In this document: piece after piece, positions 15,169 through 23,023 of the stretch
How the letters are laid out: each line of letters opens with the position of its first letter
Position numbering within the stretch: position 1 is the stretch's first letter
DNA from: Eshraghiella sp051880035
GTDB lineage: Bacteria; Bacillota; Clostridia; Lachnospirales; Lachnospiraceae
Length of the DNA stretch: 33,857 nt
Direction of reading: 5' to 3'
Assembly (NCBI GenBank): GCA_051880035.1
Contig: JBJENE010000052.1
Location: 1-33,857 of the forward strand
Translations under genes and position numbers: made by a program
The notes under the pieces: model-generated
What the model was told of the DNA's origin: nothing
The model's database searches: none
Seen by the model: the letters and a program-made list of their open reading frames with translations, nothing else

Positions 15169-17511
15169 TTACAGACTCTTTAATGTTTTACCTTTTAAGA
15201 TTCCGTTTTTGTAACTGTTAAGCTTTGAAGCCGGAACATATATGGAAGCTCCGGAAGCTATTCCTTTAAGAGCATCCGTTCCGACATATGTAATCTGTGT
15301 ACTTCTGAAAATTATTGTCTTTAATGCCTTATCATTATAAAAAGCGTATCCCGAAACAGTTGTAAGGGCAGTTCCGGTATTAACATAAGAAATTGAATTG
15401 CAAAGTCCGAAAGAATACCATCCGATAGTCTTTGCAGACATCAGTGTAACTCTTCCTGATGTATTTCCTACAGTTGTAAGAGCACTATCTCCGCAAAAAG
15501 CATATTTCTCAACAGCGGTAACCTTTGTGCATCCGGCTACAGACACTAAGGCTGTGCAGTTTCTGAATGCATTTTCTCCTATTTTGGTTATACCTGCCAT
15601 ACCCGTTACTTTTGTAAGGGAAGTACATCCATAAAAGGCTGTATTTCCTATTGAGGTTACATCTTTTCCCACAAACAGGGTTTTAATCTTAGTCTTTACG
15701 GAAGCCCATGGAGTATTTAATGAGCTGGTATATGAATACATTGCACCGCTGCCCATTATTGTAAGGGCTCCGGTTTTGGAATTAAACTGCCAGGTTACAT
15801 TTTTTCCGCAGTTACCCGTCATGGAAATAGTAAAAGTCTTGGAAACACTGTTCCAGTAATTACCTCGTCCGGTTATCTTTACAGTACATGTTCCCGTATT
15901 CACATTATCACTGTATGTTATTCCATAGTCTGTCCATGCTTTCAAGGTCTTACCGTTCTTTACAACCGTAATTGTAGGAAATACCTTATTGCCTGTATAT
16001 CTGACATTTGGAGTAACGGTTACGGTAGAGGTTCCTATATTGTAATTTAAATCTCTGTATGTATATCCCACACTGTCTGCAAAAGTCTTGGCCGCAGTGC
16101 TTCCGTATCCGTATACAATCGGCTTATTGGTCACATTAAAGAATGCCTTGGCCGAAACCTCAATATCATCCGAATAAATATATACATGGGCAAGATTAAT
16201 GAAATATGCAAAACAGTAATTTCCGGCATATGTTACATTTTCTTCGATTACAAGCTTCTTGACGGAATTTCGAAAATCGTACCACGGCGTCTCGGATGCC
16301 TTGGTGTAATCTGCCATCATACCTGTGCCGCTTATTGTAAGGGTTCCTGAATTAATGTCGAATTTCCATTTTACATCGCCTGTTGTACCGTTATCTTTTT
16401 TCTCAAAAACAGCTGCTACATCGTCCCATCTCATCTTACAGGTTGACTTGTTATACCAGTCTCCGGTATCCCACAGATAAGGTGCATATCCGTATTTATC
16501 AGATAATTCAAGAACATATGCGAGAAATTCCGCATCACCGTCCTTACGGTTATATGTTGTGGAGTTAACATACTGAGGAAGTACACTGTACTCTCCTATT
16601 ATTACACCGTATCCCTGGTTTGTAAATTTCTGCATCTTCTTAAAATAGCTGTCCATTAATTCCTTATCGGAATCACTGCCCCAGTCGCTCTGATATCCGT
16701 AACCTTCATCCTGGTAAAGACCGCAATATATCCATGGGGTATAATAATGAACTGATATAAGCAGATGATTGCTTATTGTGTCAGTAGGCATCTTAAAGCT
16801 GTCATTACAGGTCTTATCTATATCCGTATTACATCCTGCAATAAGAAGATATCTTTTATCGTTATTGCCGCCTGATTGTCTTACAAGGTCTACAAATGTC
16901 TGGTTAATCTCATTAATAAGGTCGTATCCGAACTCGTAATGCAATTCCTCGTTGGCAGACTCAAAAATAAGTTTCTCAGAGTAATCTTTGTAGTGGGTTG
17001 CAATCTGCTGCCACATTGTCTCATATCTGTTCATGGTACCGGTCTTATCGGATATAAAATTATCCCACCAGCCGCCATCATAATGTATATTGATTATTGC
17101 GTACATTCCTTCATCAAGTACATATCCCACGATTTCATCAACCCTGTTGAAATATGCCGGATTGATGGTATATGTAGAAGTATCCATCATGTTGGACCAT
17201 GCTACGGGAATTCTTACCGAATCAAATCCTGCTTCCTTATATCCGGCAATCATTTCCCTTGTGGTTACAGGTTGTCCCCACGCAGTTTCAAAATCCGTAA
17301 CGCTCGGATTCCATGTCCATGTATTCAATGCATCCATGGTGTTACCAAGATTAATGCCGTTACCCATATCCTCAGCAATTTCTATTGCCGTCCTGGTAAA
17401 AGAGCTATCCTGTGCAGTCGTACCTGCCAATACTCCGGATGACGGAATAATTGAACTTATTAAAAATAGTATACTCCCCAACAATGCTGTGATTTTATTA
17501 ATCTTTCTCAT
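15169..17511 (-). CDS. Secreted GH5 endoglucanase with BspA-type LRR tail
   Basis: A 780-residue exported glycoside hydrolase. Signal peptide at 1-30 (MRKINKI, a hydrophobic core, SGVLAG). The GH5 catalytic domain spans about 45-372 and begins GNGINLGNTMDA. The likely acid/base is Glu188 in ESANEELH and the nucleophile Glu307 in IIGEYSV; NIHYDGG and SVHYYTPW line the cleft. The layout is close to GH5 subfamily 4 type beta-glucanases. After it come two copies of a module that starts like WKFDINSGTLTISGTG (about 380 and 570), then BspA-type leucine-rich repeats to the end. It could attack cellulose, lichenan or xyloglucan. The ATG at 17511 follows AAGGAAAGG; an upstream ATG at 17550 lies at the transcription start and lacks a ribosome site. 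It is divergent from the other GH5 gene. Confidence 0.92.
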   Translation of the reverse strand: MRKINKITALLGSILFLISSIIPSSGVLAGTTAQDSSFTRTAIEIAEDMGNGINLGNTMDALNTWTWNPSVTDFETAWGQPVTTREMIAGYKEAGFDSVRIPVAWSNMMDTSTYTINPAYFNRVDEIVGYVLDEGMYAIINIHYDGGWWDNFISDKTGTMNRYETMWQQIATHYKDYSEKLIFESANEELHYEFGYDLINEINQTFVDLVRQSGGNNDKRYLLIAGCNTDIDKTCNDSFKMPTDTISNHLLISVHYYTPWIYCGLYQDEGYGYQSDWGSDSDKELMDSYFKKMQKFTNQGYGVIIGEYSVLPQYVNSTTYNRKDGDAEFLAYVLELSDKYGYAPYLWDTGDWYNKSTCKMRWDDVAAVFEKKDNGTTGDVKWKFDINSGTLTISGTGMMADYTKASETPWYDFRNSVKKLVIEENVTYAGNYCFAYFINLAHVYIYSDDIEVSAKAFFNVTNKPIVYGYGSTAAKTFADSVGYTYRDLNYNIGTSTVTVTPNVRYTGNKVFPTITVVKNGKTLKAWTDYGITYSDNVNTGTCTVKITGRGNYWNSVSKTFTISMTGNCGKNVTWQFNSKTGALTIMGSGAMYSYTSSLNTPWASVKTKIKTLFVGKDVTSIGNTAFYGCTSLTKVTGMAGITKIGENAFRNCTALVSVAGCTKVTAVEKYAFCGDSALTTVGNTSGRVTLMSAKTIGWYSFGLCNSISYVNTGTALTTVSGYAFYNDKALKTIIFRSTQITYVGTDALKGIASGASIYVPASKLNSYKNGILKGKTLKSL

Positions 17512-17556
17512 TTTAACGCCTTTCCTTAAGGTTATTTTCAACGCATCCATGACTTT

Positions 17557-17585
17557 ATTATATTATGTACTACAATTTTATTCAA
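17557..17585 (-). promoter_or_regulatory. Promoter of the leftward GH5 gene
   Basis: Leftward TTGAAT (17580-17585), a 17-base spacer and perfect TATAAT (17557-17562). Transcription would start near 17550, giving a leader of about 40 bases. Confidence 0.85.
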
Positions 17586-17669
17586 GAAATAAAAGGCAAT
17601 TCATTTTTATTATTTTTTTTGTGCATAATATATAATTTTTTTTAGTATATTTATCCATGCAGAAAAATG

Positions 17670-17698
17670 TTGCACAAATTACATGCTTGAATTACAAT
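17670..17698 (+). promoter_or_regulatory. Promoter of the rightward GH5 gene
   Basis: TTGCAC (17670-17675) and TACAAT (17693-17698) are 17 bases apart. Transcription would start near 17705, giving a structured leader of about 124 bases. Confidence 0.8.
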
Positions 17699-17707
17699 TG
17701 AATTTGT

Positions 17708-17803
17708 GGGGATTATCTTATTTCTGGTCTGAAAGATAATCTCTTTAATTTTAGTATCATTTAATATGCAATACAGAACAAATCGGGTGTAGTTTCTGTA
17801 TTG
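17708..17803 (+). promoter_or_regulatory. Structured 5' leader of the GH5 gene (two hairpins)
   Basis: Hairpin 1: GATTATCTT (17711-17719) pairs with AAGATAATC (17733-17741) and extends by three G-U/G-C pairs to 17708-17744. Hairpin 2: CAATACAGAA (17769-17778) pairs with TTCTGTATTG (17794-17803). Both lie between the predicted transcription start and the AAAGGAGA ribosome site. Neither has a terminator T run. I do not recognise a known riboswitch. Confidence 0.65.
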
Positions 17804-17828
17804 GGGTTTATGAAAGGAGAAGTGCACA

Positions 17829-20762
17829 ATGAAACTTAAAAAAAGGGTAATGGCAGCACTTATGAGTGCATTTATGCTATTTACCGCAGTTGCATTATTA
17901 ATTGTTAATCGTAATAATGTAGCTGCCGCAAATGACGGCTTCAATGATCTGAGTCAGTCTGAAATAACAGCTGCAATGGGGGCAGGCTGGAATTTGGGCA
18001 ATCAGCTGGAAGCTGCCAACAGTGGAACACCATGTGAAACTAACTGGGGAAATCCTGTTATTACGGAAGATTTGATTCTTGCTGTGAAGGATGCAGGTTT
18101 TAAATCAATTCGTATTCCTGTTTCATATCTGAGTATGATTGGAAGTGATTCAGACTATACAATTCAGTCTTCATGGCTGGACCGTGTACAGGAAGTTGTT
18201 GATTATTGTATTGACAATGATTTATATGTAATCATCAATATGCATGGCGACGGTTATACATCAATTACCGGAGGATGGCTTTTATGCGGAGCCTCCGACC
18301 AGAGCCAGATTAAAGCAAAATATGAGGCATGCTGGAAACAGATTGCAACCAGATTTAAAGATTATGATGAACATCTTATTTTTGAATCAATGAACGAAGA
18401 GTTTGACGGCACATACGGAACTCCAAGCCAGACAGCCTATGCCAACATCAACGCTTACAACCAGATTTTTGTAGATACAGTAAGACAGACCGGTGGCAAC
18501 AACAATAAGAGATGGCTTCTTATTCCGGGCTGGAACACAAACATAGATTACACCGCAGGAGACTACGGATTTGTAATTCCTACTGACAATTATCTTTCCT
18601 CTTCTGTTCCGTCAGGCGAAAAGCGTATAATGATATCAGTTCATTATTATGATCCATGGGATTTCTGCGGAACCGAATCCGGAACAGTAACACAATGGGG
18701 CGATACCGTAACAGATTCCTCCAAAGCAGCAAGCTGGGGTGACGAGTCATATATGAAATCTCAGTTCAAGAAAATGTATGACAAATTTGTTGCAAACGGA
18801 TATCCTGTGGTAATCGGAGAATACGGCTCTATTGACAAATCAAATTATGATTCCGCAAACACTGCAAACCGTAAGGAGTTTGCATACAAAGTATGTTACT
18901 ATTCAAACCAGTACGGTCTTGTTCCTGTATACTGGGACAACGGCTACAACGGAGAATACGGCTTTGGACTTTTTGACCGCTATACATACAAGGTAACACA
19001 GTCTGAAATTATTGCCGGCATTATGGAAATATATGGTGATACCTCCGAAGCAACAGCTACGGGAATATCCCTGGATCAGAATACACTTACCATTGGTGTG
19101 GGAGAAGGTAAAAAAGCATTGACAGCCACATTATCTCCTGCCGGATGCACAGACAAGATAACCTGGTCTTCAAGCAATGAAGATGTTGCTACAGTCAACT
19201 CCAAAGGAGAGGTAACGGCTGTAGGAGTCGGTACATGTACAATAACCGCCAAAACACCTAACGGATATACTGCACAGTGTGTAGTAACTGTTCCGAAATC
19301 ATCAGTAATCAAGGCTAAGCTTTATCTCCTTGAGACATCCAACTGGACATCCGTAATCAGCGATGAATCAGTAGATATCAATGCCAACGGCGGAACATAT
19401 TCACTTACTCTTACTGCAACAGAAACGCAGCTTAAGAATATAGGTTCACTCTATATCCGCGATATCAGTGTCGGTGATGAAGAGGCATCCGCATTTAATA
19501 AAGCAACCTTAAAAGTTGAATCTTTTGTTTTGAACGGAACCACATATACAATGAATGAGGATACATTCACTTATGATGTTACAGCCGAAGCTTCCGACGA
19601 CGGACTTGTAAATCCGATATTTAACTTCTCATTCATTAATGTATGGGCAAACACACATATCAACAATGTAACTGTTGATTCAGGCAATTACAAAGCATAT
19701 TTTAATAATGCTTCTTACCAGACAACAAATACACTGACAATGAATTTTTCGGTAACCGGTATTGATGGTTCTTCATCAGAAACATCTACTGAAGAATCAA
19801 CAACCCAGAGCACCACAGAGGCTCCAACAGAGACCACCACAGAAGCCACAACAGAGGCTCCTACTGAGGCTCCTACTGAATCAGAGACTGATTCATCACA
19901 GTCTTCATATGTAACAGTACTTGCAGAAAACACTTCCAAGTATGAGAGCAATGACGCAAGCTGGCTTAAATCTGCCGACGGCAGTGATGTAATCACACTG
20001 GTATACACATGTACAGATGCATCCCACGGCAACTGGGGCATCCTTGGCTGGGGAGCATCAGTCAATAACTGTTGGGTCGGTGGTCCGAATTACAATGCTG
20101 CATCCAATGCAACTGATGAAGTTACCGTCACATTCACAGCTGAAGATTTAAGAAACGCTCTTAATATCCAGTCAGGCTCAAATGTGTCATATATCTGCCT
20201 CTCAAGCTGGAACGGCGGTAAAATTGTCAAACTGTCAATCGCAGGAAAAGACTCCGGCGAATCATCTACAGAAACAGAAACCGAAGCTCCTACCGAGGCT
20301 GAGACAGAGGCTCCAACCGAACCGGAGACCGAAACTCCTACCGAACCGGAGACTGAAGCTCCTACCGAACCGGAGACCGAAGCTCCTACCGAAGCAGAGA
20401 CCGAAGCTCCTACCGAAGCAGAGACCGAAGCTCCTACCGAGGCTGAAACATCAGATTCAGGAACTTCATTATCAGGAACCATTAAGGTAACAAGTGACTG
20501 GGGAAGCGGCGGACTTGGCCACATTGAAATCAAGAATACATCAGGCAAAACCTTTACTGACGGCTGGACCGTTGAGTTTACGGTTGACCGCGAAATCACA
20601 AGTATGTGGAGCGGTGTGCTTGTAAGTCTTGGAAACGGACGATACAAAGTATCAAATCCTGGCTGGGATAAATATCTGGCTGCGGGCGGTACAATAAAAT
20701 TAGACTTCTCTTTCGGAAGCGGAACCGCTAATCCAAGCATTTCAAATATTATTATTTATTAA
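17829..20762 (+). CDS. Multidomain secreted GH5 endoglucanase with CBM2-like module
   Basis: A 977-residue exported cellulase. Signal peptide at 1-34 (MKLKKR, hydrophobic core, NVAAAND). GH5 domain at about 45-403: GWNLGNQLEA, NMHGDG, acid/base Glu190 in ESMNEEFDG, nucleophile Glu331 in VIGEYGS, and PGWNTNID. A Big_2 Ig-like domain covers about 408-488. An unrecognised beta-rich module (about 495-645, KLYLLETSNWTSV) follows, then a Thr/Glu linker (648-690), a second unrecognised module (about 693-808, with SHGNWGILGWGASVNNCW), a long linker of (E)TEAPTE(P/A) units (812-874) and a C-terminal CBM2-like cellulose-binding module with conserved aromatics in DGWTVEF, MWSG and NPGWDKYL. There is no dockerin and no LPXTG, so it is probably released or held by its binding modules. 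AAAGGAGA precedes the ATG. Confidence 0.95.
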   Translation: MKLKKRVMAALMSAFMLFTAVALLIVNRNNVAAANDGFNDLSQSEITAAMGAGWNLGNQLEAANSGTPCETNWGNPVITEDLILAVKDAGFKSIRIPVSYLSMIGSDSDYTIQSSWLDRVQEVVDYCIDNDLYVIINMHGDGYTSITGGWLLCGASDQSQIKAKYEACWKQIATRFKDYDEHLIFESMNEEFDGTYGTPSQTAYANINAYNQIFVDTVRQTGGNNNKRWLLIPGWNTNIDYTAGDYGFVIPTDNYLSSSVPSGEKRIMISVHYYDPWDFCGTESGTVTQWGDTVTDSSKAASWGDESYMKSQFKKMYDKFVANGYPVVIGEYGSIDKSNYDSANTANRKEFAYKVCYYSNQYGLVPVYWDNGYNGEYGFGLFDRYTYKVTQSEIIAGIMEIYGDTSEATATGISLDQNTLTIGVGEGKKALTATLSPAGCTDKITWSSSNEDVATVNSKGEVTAVGVGTCTITAKTPNGYTAQCVVTVPKSSVIKAKLYLLETSNWTSVISDESVDINANGGTYSLTLTATETQLKNIGSLYIRDISVGDEEASAFNKATLKVESFVLNGTTYTMNEDTFTYDVTAEASDDGLVNPIFNFSFINVWANTHINNVTVDSGNYKAYFNNASYQTTNTLTMNFSVTGIDGSSSETSTEESTTQSTTEAPTETTTEATTEAPTEAPTESETDSSQSSYVTVLAENTSKYESNDASWLKSADGSDVITLVYTCTDASHGNWGILGWGASVNNCWVGGPNYNAASNATDEVTVTFTAEDLRNALNIQSGSNVSYICLSSWNGGKIVKLSIAGKDSGESSTETETEAPTEAETEAPTEPETETPTEPETEAPTEPETEAPTEAETEAPTEAETEAPTEAETSDSGTSLSGTIKVTSDWGSGGLGHIEIKNTSGKTFTDGWTVEFTVDREITSMWSGVLVSLGNGRYKVSNPGWDKYLAAGGTIKLDFSFGSGTANPSISNIIIY
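19770..19898 (+). repeat. Thr/Glu linker-coding repeat 1
   Basis: This part of the GH5 gene codes for a linker rich in TTE and APTE units, with degenerate tandem DNA repeats. Confidence 0.7.
20262..20450 (+). repeat. Tandem 24-base repeat coding for the TEAPTE linker
   Basis: About seven to eight tandem units with a 24-base period coding for ETEAPTEP-like octapeptides separate the last two modules. The near-identity of the units makes the linker prone to gain or loss of units. The reverse strand is also open, giving a spurious GASVSASV reading. Confidence 0.88.
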
Positions 20763-20769
20763 AATATAT

Positions 20770-20872
20770 AAAACCTGTTTGAAAGAACTCTTAGTTGATG
20801 CCACGGGTACTTAAGTTGCACAAAAACGCATACCCGGTACCCACGGCATCCTAAAACTTTCAAACAGGTTTT
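20770..20872. terminator. Bidirectional terminator, conserved-palindrome type with long loop (copy 3)
   Basis: The 16-bp arms (20770-20785 and 20857-20872) have the same sequence as those at 711 and 5984, but the loop is 71 bases and holds its own imperfect stem: GATGCC...GGGTAC against GTACCC...GGCATC. It lies between the convergent GH5 and DUF6054-like genes. Confidence 0.8.
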
Positions 20873-20878
20873 TAATAT

Positions 20879-21220
20879 CTATTCCTCTATTATTTCAAAT
20901 CCGTTCTCTTTCAGAACCTTAACCACACTTTTGGTAATTGATTTATTGGCACCCCAGCTGATATTTAAGAAGCCGTCACCGCCTCCGAATCCGGCTATAA
21001 CCGCCTCCTGACCGGCGTCATCTTCAGTAAGCATAACGGACAACCCCACATAACTGCTGCATCGTAAATAGAATTCTTCAAAACAGAGTATGACTACCCT
21101 GTCATTCAGTTTTCGTTCATCACAAACCAATTCTGCAGACATAACACTCTTTACTTCATCTGCAAGCATGGAAACCGATTTGGTCGCTGATGTAGAACGC
21201 ATCTTAATAATCTCTGCCAT
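20879..21220 (-). CDS. Small DUF6054-like protein
   Basis: A 113-residue soluble protein beginning MAEIIKMRSTSATKSVSML, with a C-terminal GGGDGFLNISWGANKSI segment that I associate with the DUF6054 family. The middle, DRVVILCFEEFYLRCSSYVG, looks like beta-strands of a small alpha/beta fold. No catalytic motif is visible and the function is unknown. The gene has its own ribosome site (GGGAGG) and its stop lies within a few bases of the terminator hairpin. It is separated by 57 bases from the XRE gene, which reads the same way, so co-transcription from the repressor promoter is likely. Confidence 0.6.
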   Translation of the reverse strand: MAEIIKMRSTSATKSVSMLADEVKSVMSAELVCDERKLNDRVVILCFEEFYLRCSSYVGLSVMLTEDDAGQEAVIAGFGGGDGFLNISWGANKSITKSVVKVLKENGFEIIEE

Positions 21221-21277
21221 ATATACCTCCCTTAACTTAAAAAGGGCAGCATATAATGCTTCCCTTCGTATTACATA

Positions 21278-21964
21278 TTATGATCTGATAACGCCAATAC
21301 ATGTACCTATGTATTCAACCTGATCCATTCGTTTAAAAATAATATCTTCTTTGGTATTGTGAATACTGCGCAGGATATAATGATTACCAGCTTCAATATA
21401 CTGGCGGATATGTCCTCTTCCATCCTTGTAAAAAATAGCATATTCCTTATCTTTAGGAAACCGGTTGGCCAGAATAATGACATCACCCTTGCAGTAATTA
21501 GGAACGAAATCATTTGAAGAAAGCTTAATCCCTACAAAGGCTTCTTCCTCAGTAGTATCTATTTCCGTGACTTCACAGTCATCATATGTTATACCATCCC
21601 TGATATTACCAACTGCGAGTAAGCATGGAATTCTATGCTTTCCAATCTTATCCCTCTCTGCCTTTGCCGTGGTCGCTTCATACTTAGCCACAAGCTGTAT
21701 AAGGCTTCTGCCATGATTTCCGCAAAACCTGTAATACCCCAGCAGCTTCATCTCATCCTTATCGTATGCACATTGTCCCATAAGACAGTTAACACTGTAA
21801 CCAAGTGCCTTCGCCATCTTAAGTACCGTTGAAACCTTAGGATCAGTTGTCTTACCATAATAAATATTTCTGACCGTTTCAAGCGGCAAATCACACATAT
21901 CAGCAAAATCTGAAATAGAAATATTCTTGCTGTTCAATATTCCCCTTAATCTCTCATCCAACAT
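21278..21964 (-). CDS. XRE-family repressor with S24-like C-terminal domain
   Basis: A 228-residue regulator beginning MLDERLRGILNSKNISISDF. The helix-turn-helix covers about 3-55 (DLPLETVRNIYYGKTTDPKV), and the C-terminal half (about 115-225) has the fold pattern of S24/LexA-type domains, with SSNDFVPNYCKGDVI and KDKEYAIFYKDG. At the position of the catalytic Ser of self-cleaving repressors there is Asp (SNDFVP in place of a GDSMEP-type motif), so autocleavage is doubtful. The start at 21964 has a GGGGTGG site; a longer start would run through a palindrome. It is divergent from the Spo0A-like gene, and GTGTCA-TCCT-TGACAC lies in its leader as a likely own operator. Confidence 0.85.
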   Translation of the reverse strand: MLDERLRGILNSKNISISDFADMCDLPLETVRNIYYGKTTDPKVSTVLKMAKALGYSVNCLMGQCAYDKDEMKLLGYYRFCGNHGRSLIQLVAKYEATTAKAERDKIGKHRIPCLLAVGNIRDGITYDDCEVTEIDTTEEEAFVGIKLSSNDFVPNYCKGDVIILANRFPKDKEYAIFYKDGRGHIRQYIEAGNHYILRSIHNTKEDIIFKRMDQVEYIGTCIGVIRS

Positions 21965-21977
21965 ATAACCACCCCAT

Positions 21978-21993
21978 GTGTCATCCTTGACAC
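21978..21993. promoter_or_regulatory. Palindromic operator in the repressor leader
   Basis: GTGTCA-TCCT-TGACAC is a perfect inverted repeat between the promoter and the ribosome site of the XRE gene, a typical place for autoregulation. Confidence 0.65.
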
Positions 21994-22007
21994 AAAAAAA
22001 ACCAACT

Positions 22008-22014
22008 TTCGACA
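22008..22014 (-). promoter_or_regulatory. Spo0A box
   Basis: The minus strand reads TTTGTCGAAA, which holds the exact 0A-box core TGTCGAA. It lies just downstream of the -10 of the XRE promoter. Two weaker TGTCAAT/TGTCATA matches lie on the plus strand at 22044-22050 and 22054-22060. Confidence 0.55.
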
Positions 22015-22020
22015 AATTTA

Positions 22021-22049
22021 ATGTTACACCTAATATTTCAAGTTGTCAA
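22021..22049 (-). promoter_or_regulatory. Promoter of the XRE-family repressor
   Basis: Leftward TTGACA (22044-22049), a 17-base spacer and TAACAT (22021-22026). Confidence 0.75.
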
Positions 22050-22096
22050 TATTTGTCATATTATAAAATCACAAAAAATAAAGGGGATAAATATAG

Positions 22097-22495
22097 ATGG
22101 AACAAAAAAAAGAAACACATTTAGAATCACAGGAGAAACCACCACATTACCTTGTTGAGGACACAGAAATCCATGATGTCCTGTTAAAAATAGGTATTCC
22201 GCCAAATCTGCTCGGATATACATATCTGCTTTATGCAACAGAACTTATTTTATCGGATCCGGAATACATGCAATCGATTACCAAAAGACTCTATGTGGAT
22301 GTTGCCAAAAAATTCAAATCCACACCTTCCAGGGTCGAGCGTAACATCAGAAACGCTATCAGAACAGGCTGGCTGTACGGCAATATCAATTATATTAATC
22401 ATATGTTCAGATACTGCATAGCTCCGGAAAAGGAATCACCTTCAAATTCATTATTCCTATCAAGGCTATATTACTATTTCCATAAAAGCGCATAA
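22097..22495 (+). CDS. Stand-alone Spo0A-type DNA-binding domain protein
   Basis: A 132-residue protein matching the C-terminal DNA-binding (sigma-A interacting) domain of the sporulation regulator Spo0A across its whole length: IHDVLLKIGIPPNLLGYTYL, SITKRLYVDVAKKF, and the recognition helix region TPSRVERNIRNAIRTGW. The receiver domain and its phospho-Asp are missing; only about 25 hydrophilic residues precede the domain. It could bind 0A boxes without phosphorylation. It is divergent from an XRE/S24-like gene, with a perfect 0A box between them. It is not the main spo0A gene, which is about 260 residues long. AAGGGG lies 10 bases before the ATG. Confidence 0.88.
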   Translation: MEQKKETHLESQEKPPHYLVEDTEIHDVLLKIGIPPNLLGYTYLLYATELILSDPEYMQSITKRLYVDVAKKFKSTPSRVERNIRNAIRTGWLYGNINYINHMFRYCIAPEKESPSNSLFLSRLYYYFHKSA

Positions 22496-22552
22496 ACAAG
22501 CTTGCCACTCCCACATTAATGGTAATATAGTCGTTGATTTTGGCATAAACTA

Positions 22553-22581
22553 AGCATGCTGCCATGAGGCAGCCTGCTTTT
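22553..22581 (+). terminator. Terminator after the Spo0A-like gene
   Basis: AGCATGCTGCC (22553-22563) pairs with GGCAGCCTGCT (22568-22578), with one mismatch and an ATGA loop, followed by TTTTGCGTGATTTT. It lies between convergent genes. Confidence 0.7.
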
Positions 22582-22591
22582 GCGTGATTTT

Positions 22592-23011
22592 CTATAGATT
22601 ATTCTTCACAAAATCAGGTGGCAAAATAATCGGAGTCTGTCCAAAAGAGGATGTTATTTCGGCTATTAACAACGAAATTCTGTTCATTAAATTTGCTGTA
22701 ACAAACTGTCCATTTTCACGAAATTCTTCTTCAACATTGATTTTTGACCAATCTAATTCTTTACCTGCCTTATTAAACTTAAGAACAGCACCATACGCCA
22801 CTGATAATTCAAAGATTTCTTCCGGTTCAAATTTCAATGTTCTACAAATAGTTAATCTCAAAACATCTTCATATATATTGGTTTTAATTGTATCAATACA
22901 GTTTAATGAATACTCTTTTGTTTGTCCTTTTTTGTCAATTCTGTTATAAGAAATATTATCAAGATAAAACTCCTGTTCCGTCTCAAAAAAATTTACTAAA
23001 CTATTCAACAC
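22592..23011 (-). CDS. SecB-like chaperone of a toxin-antitoxin-chaperone module
   Basis: A 139-residue protein. The C-terminal part, NGQFVTANLMNRISLLIAEI followed by TSSFGQTPIILPPDF, matches the end of the SecB fold, where a long helix leads to a PxxLPPxxF-like tail; the middle is made of alternating strands (FEPEEIFELSVAYGAVLKF), as in SecB. Lying directly downstream of hicA-hicB, it fits the SecB-like chaperones of TAC modules, which protect the antitoxin and help control the toxin. The GTG at 23011 has AAGGGGG about 7 bases upstream. A general export SecB is less likely in a Gram-positive. Similarity is by pattern only. Confidence 0.7.
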   Translation of the reverse strand: MLNSLVNFFETEQEFYLDNISYNRIDKKGQTKEYSLNCIDTIKTNIYEDVLRLTICRTLKFEPEEIFELSVAYGAVLKFNKAGKELDWSKINVEEEFRENGQFVTANLMNRISLLIAEITSSFGQTPIILPPDFVKNNL

Positions 23012-23023
23012 GCTTACGCCCCC

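Noticed and set aside
17708..17803. Known riboswitch (for example cyclic di-GMP) in the cellulase leader
   Set aside because: I looked for the conserved core patterns and did not find them; only two simple hairpins are present.
20090..20740. Leftward 216-codon open frame with GASVSASV repeats
   Set aside because: It is the reverse strand of the cellulase linker repeat; the low-complexity reading comes from the repeat, and there is no start signal.
17829..20762. Cellulosome or sortase anchoring of the cellulases
   Set aside because: No dockerin repeats, LPXTG motif or S-layer homology segments are visible in either GH5 protein.
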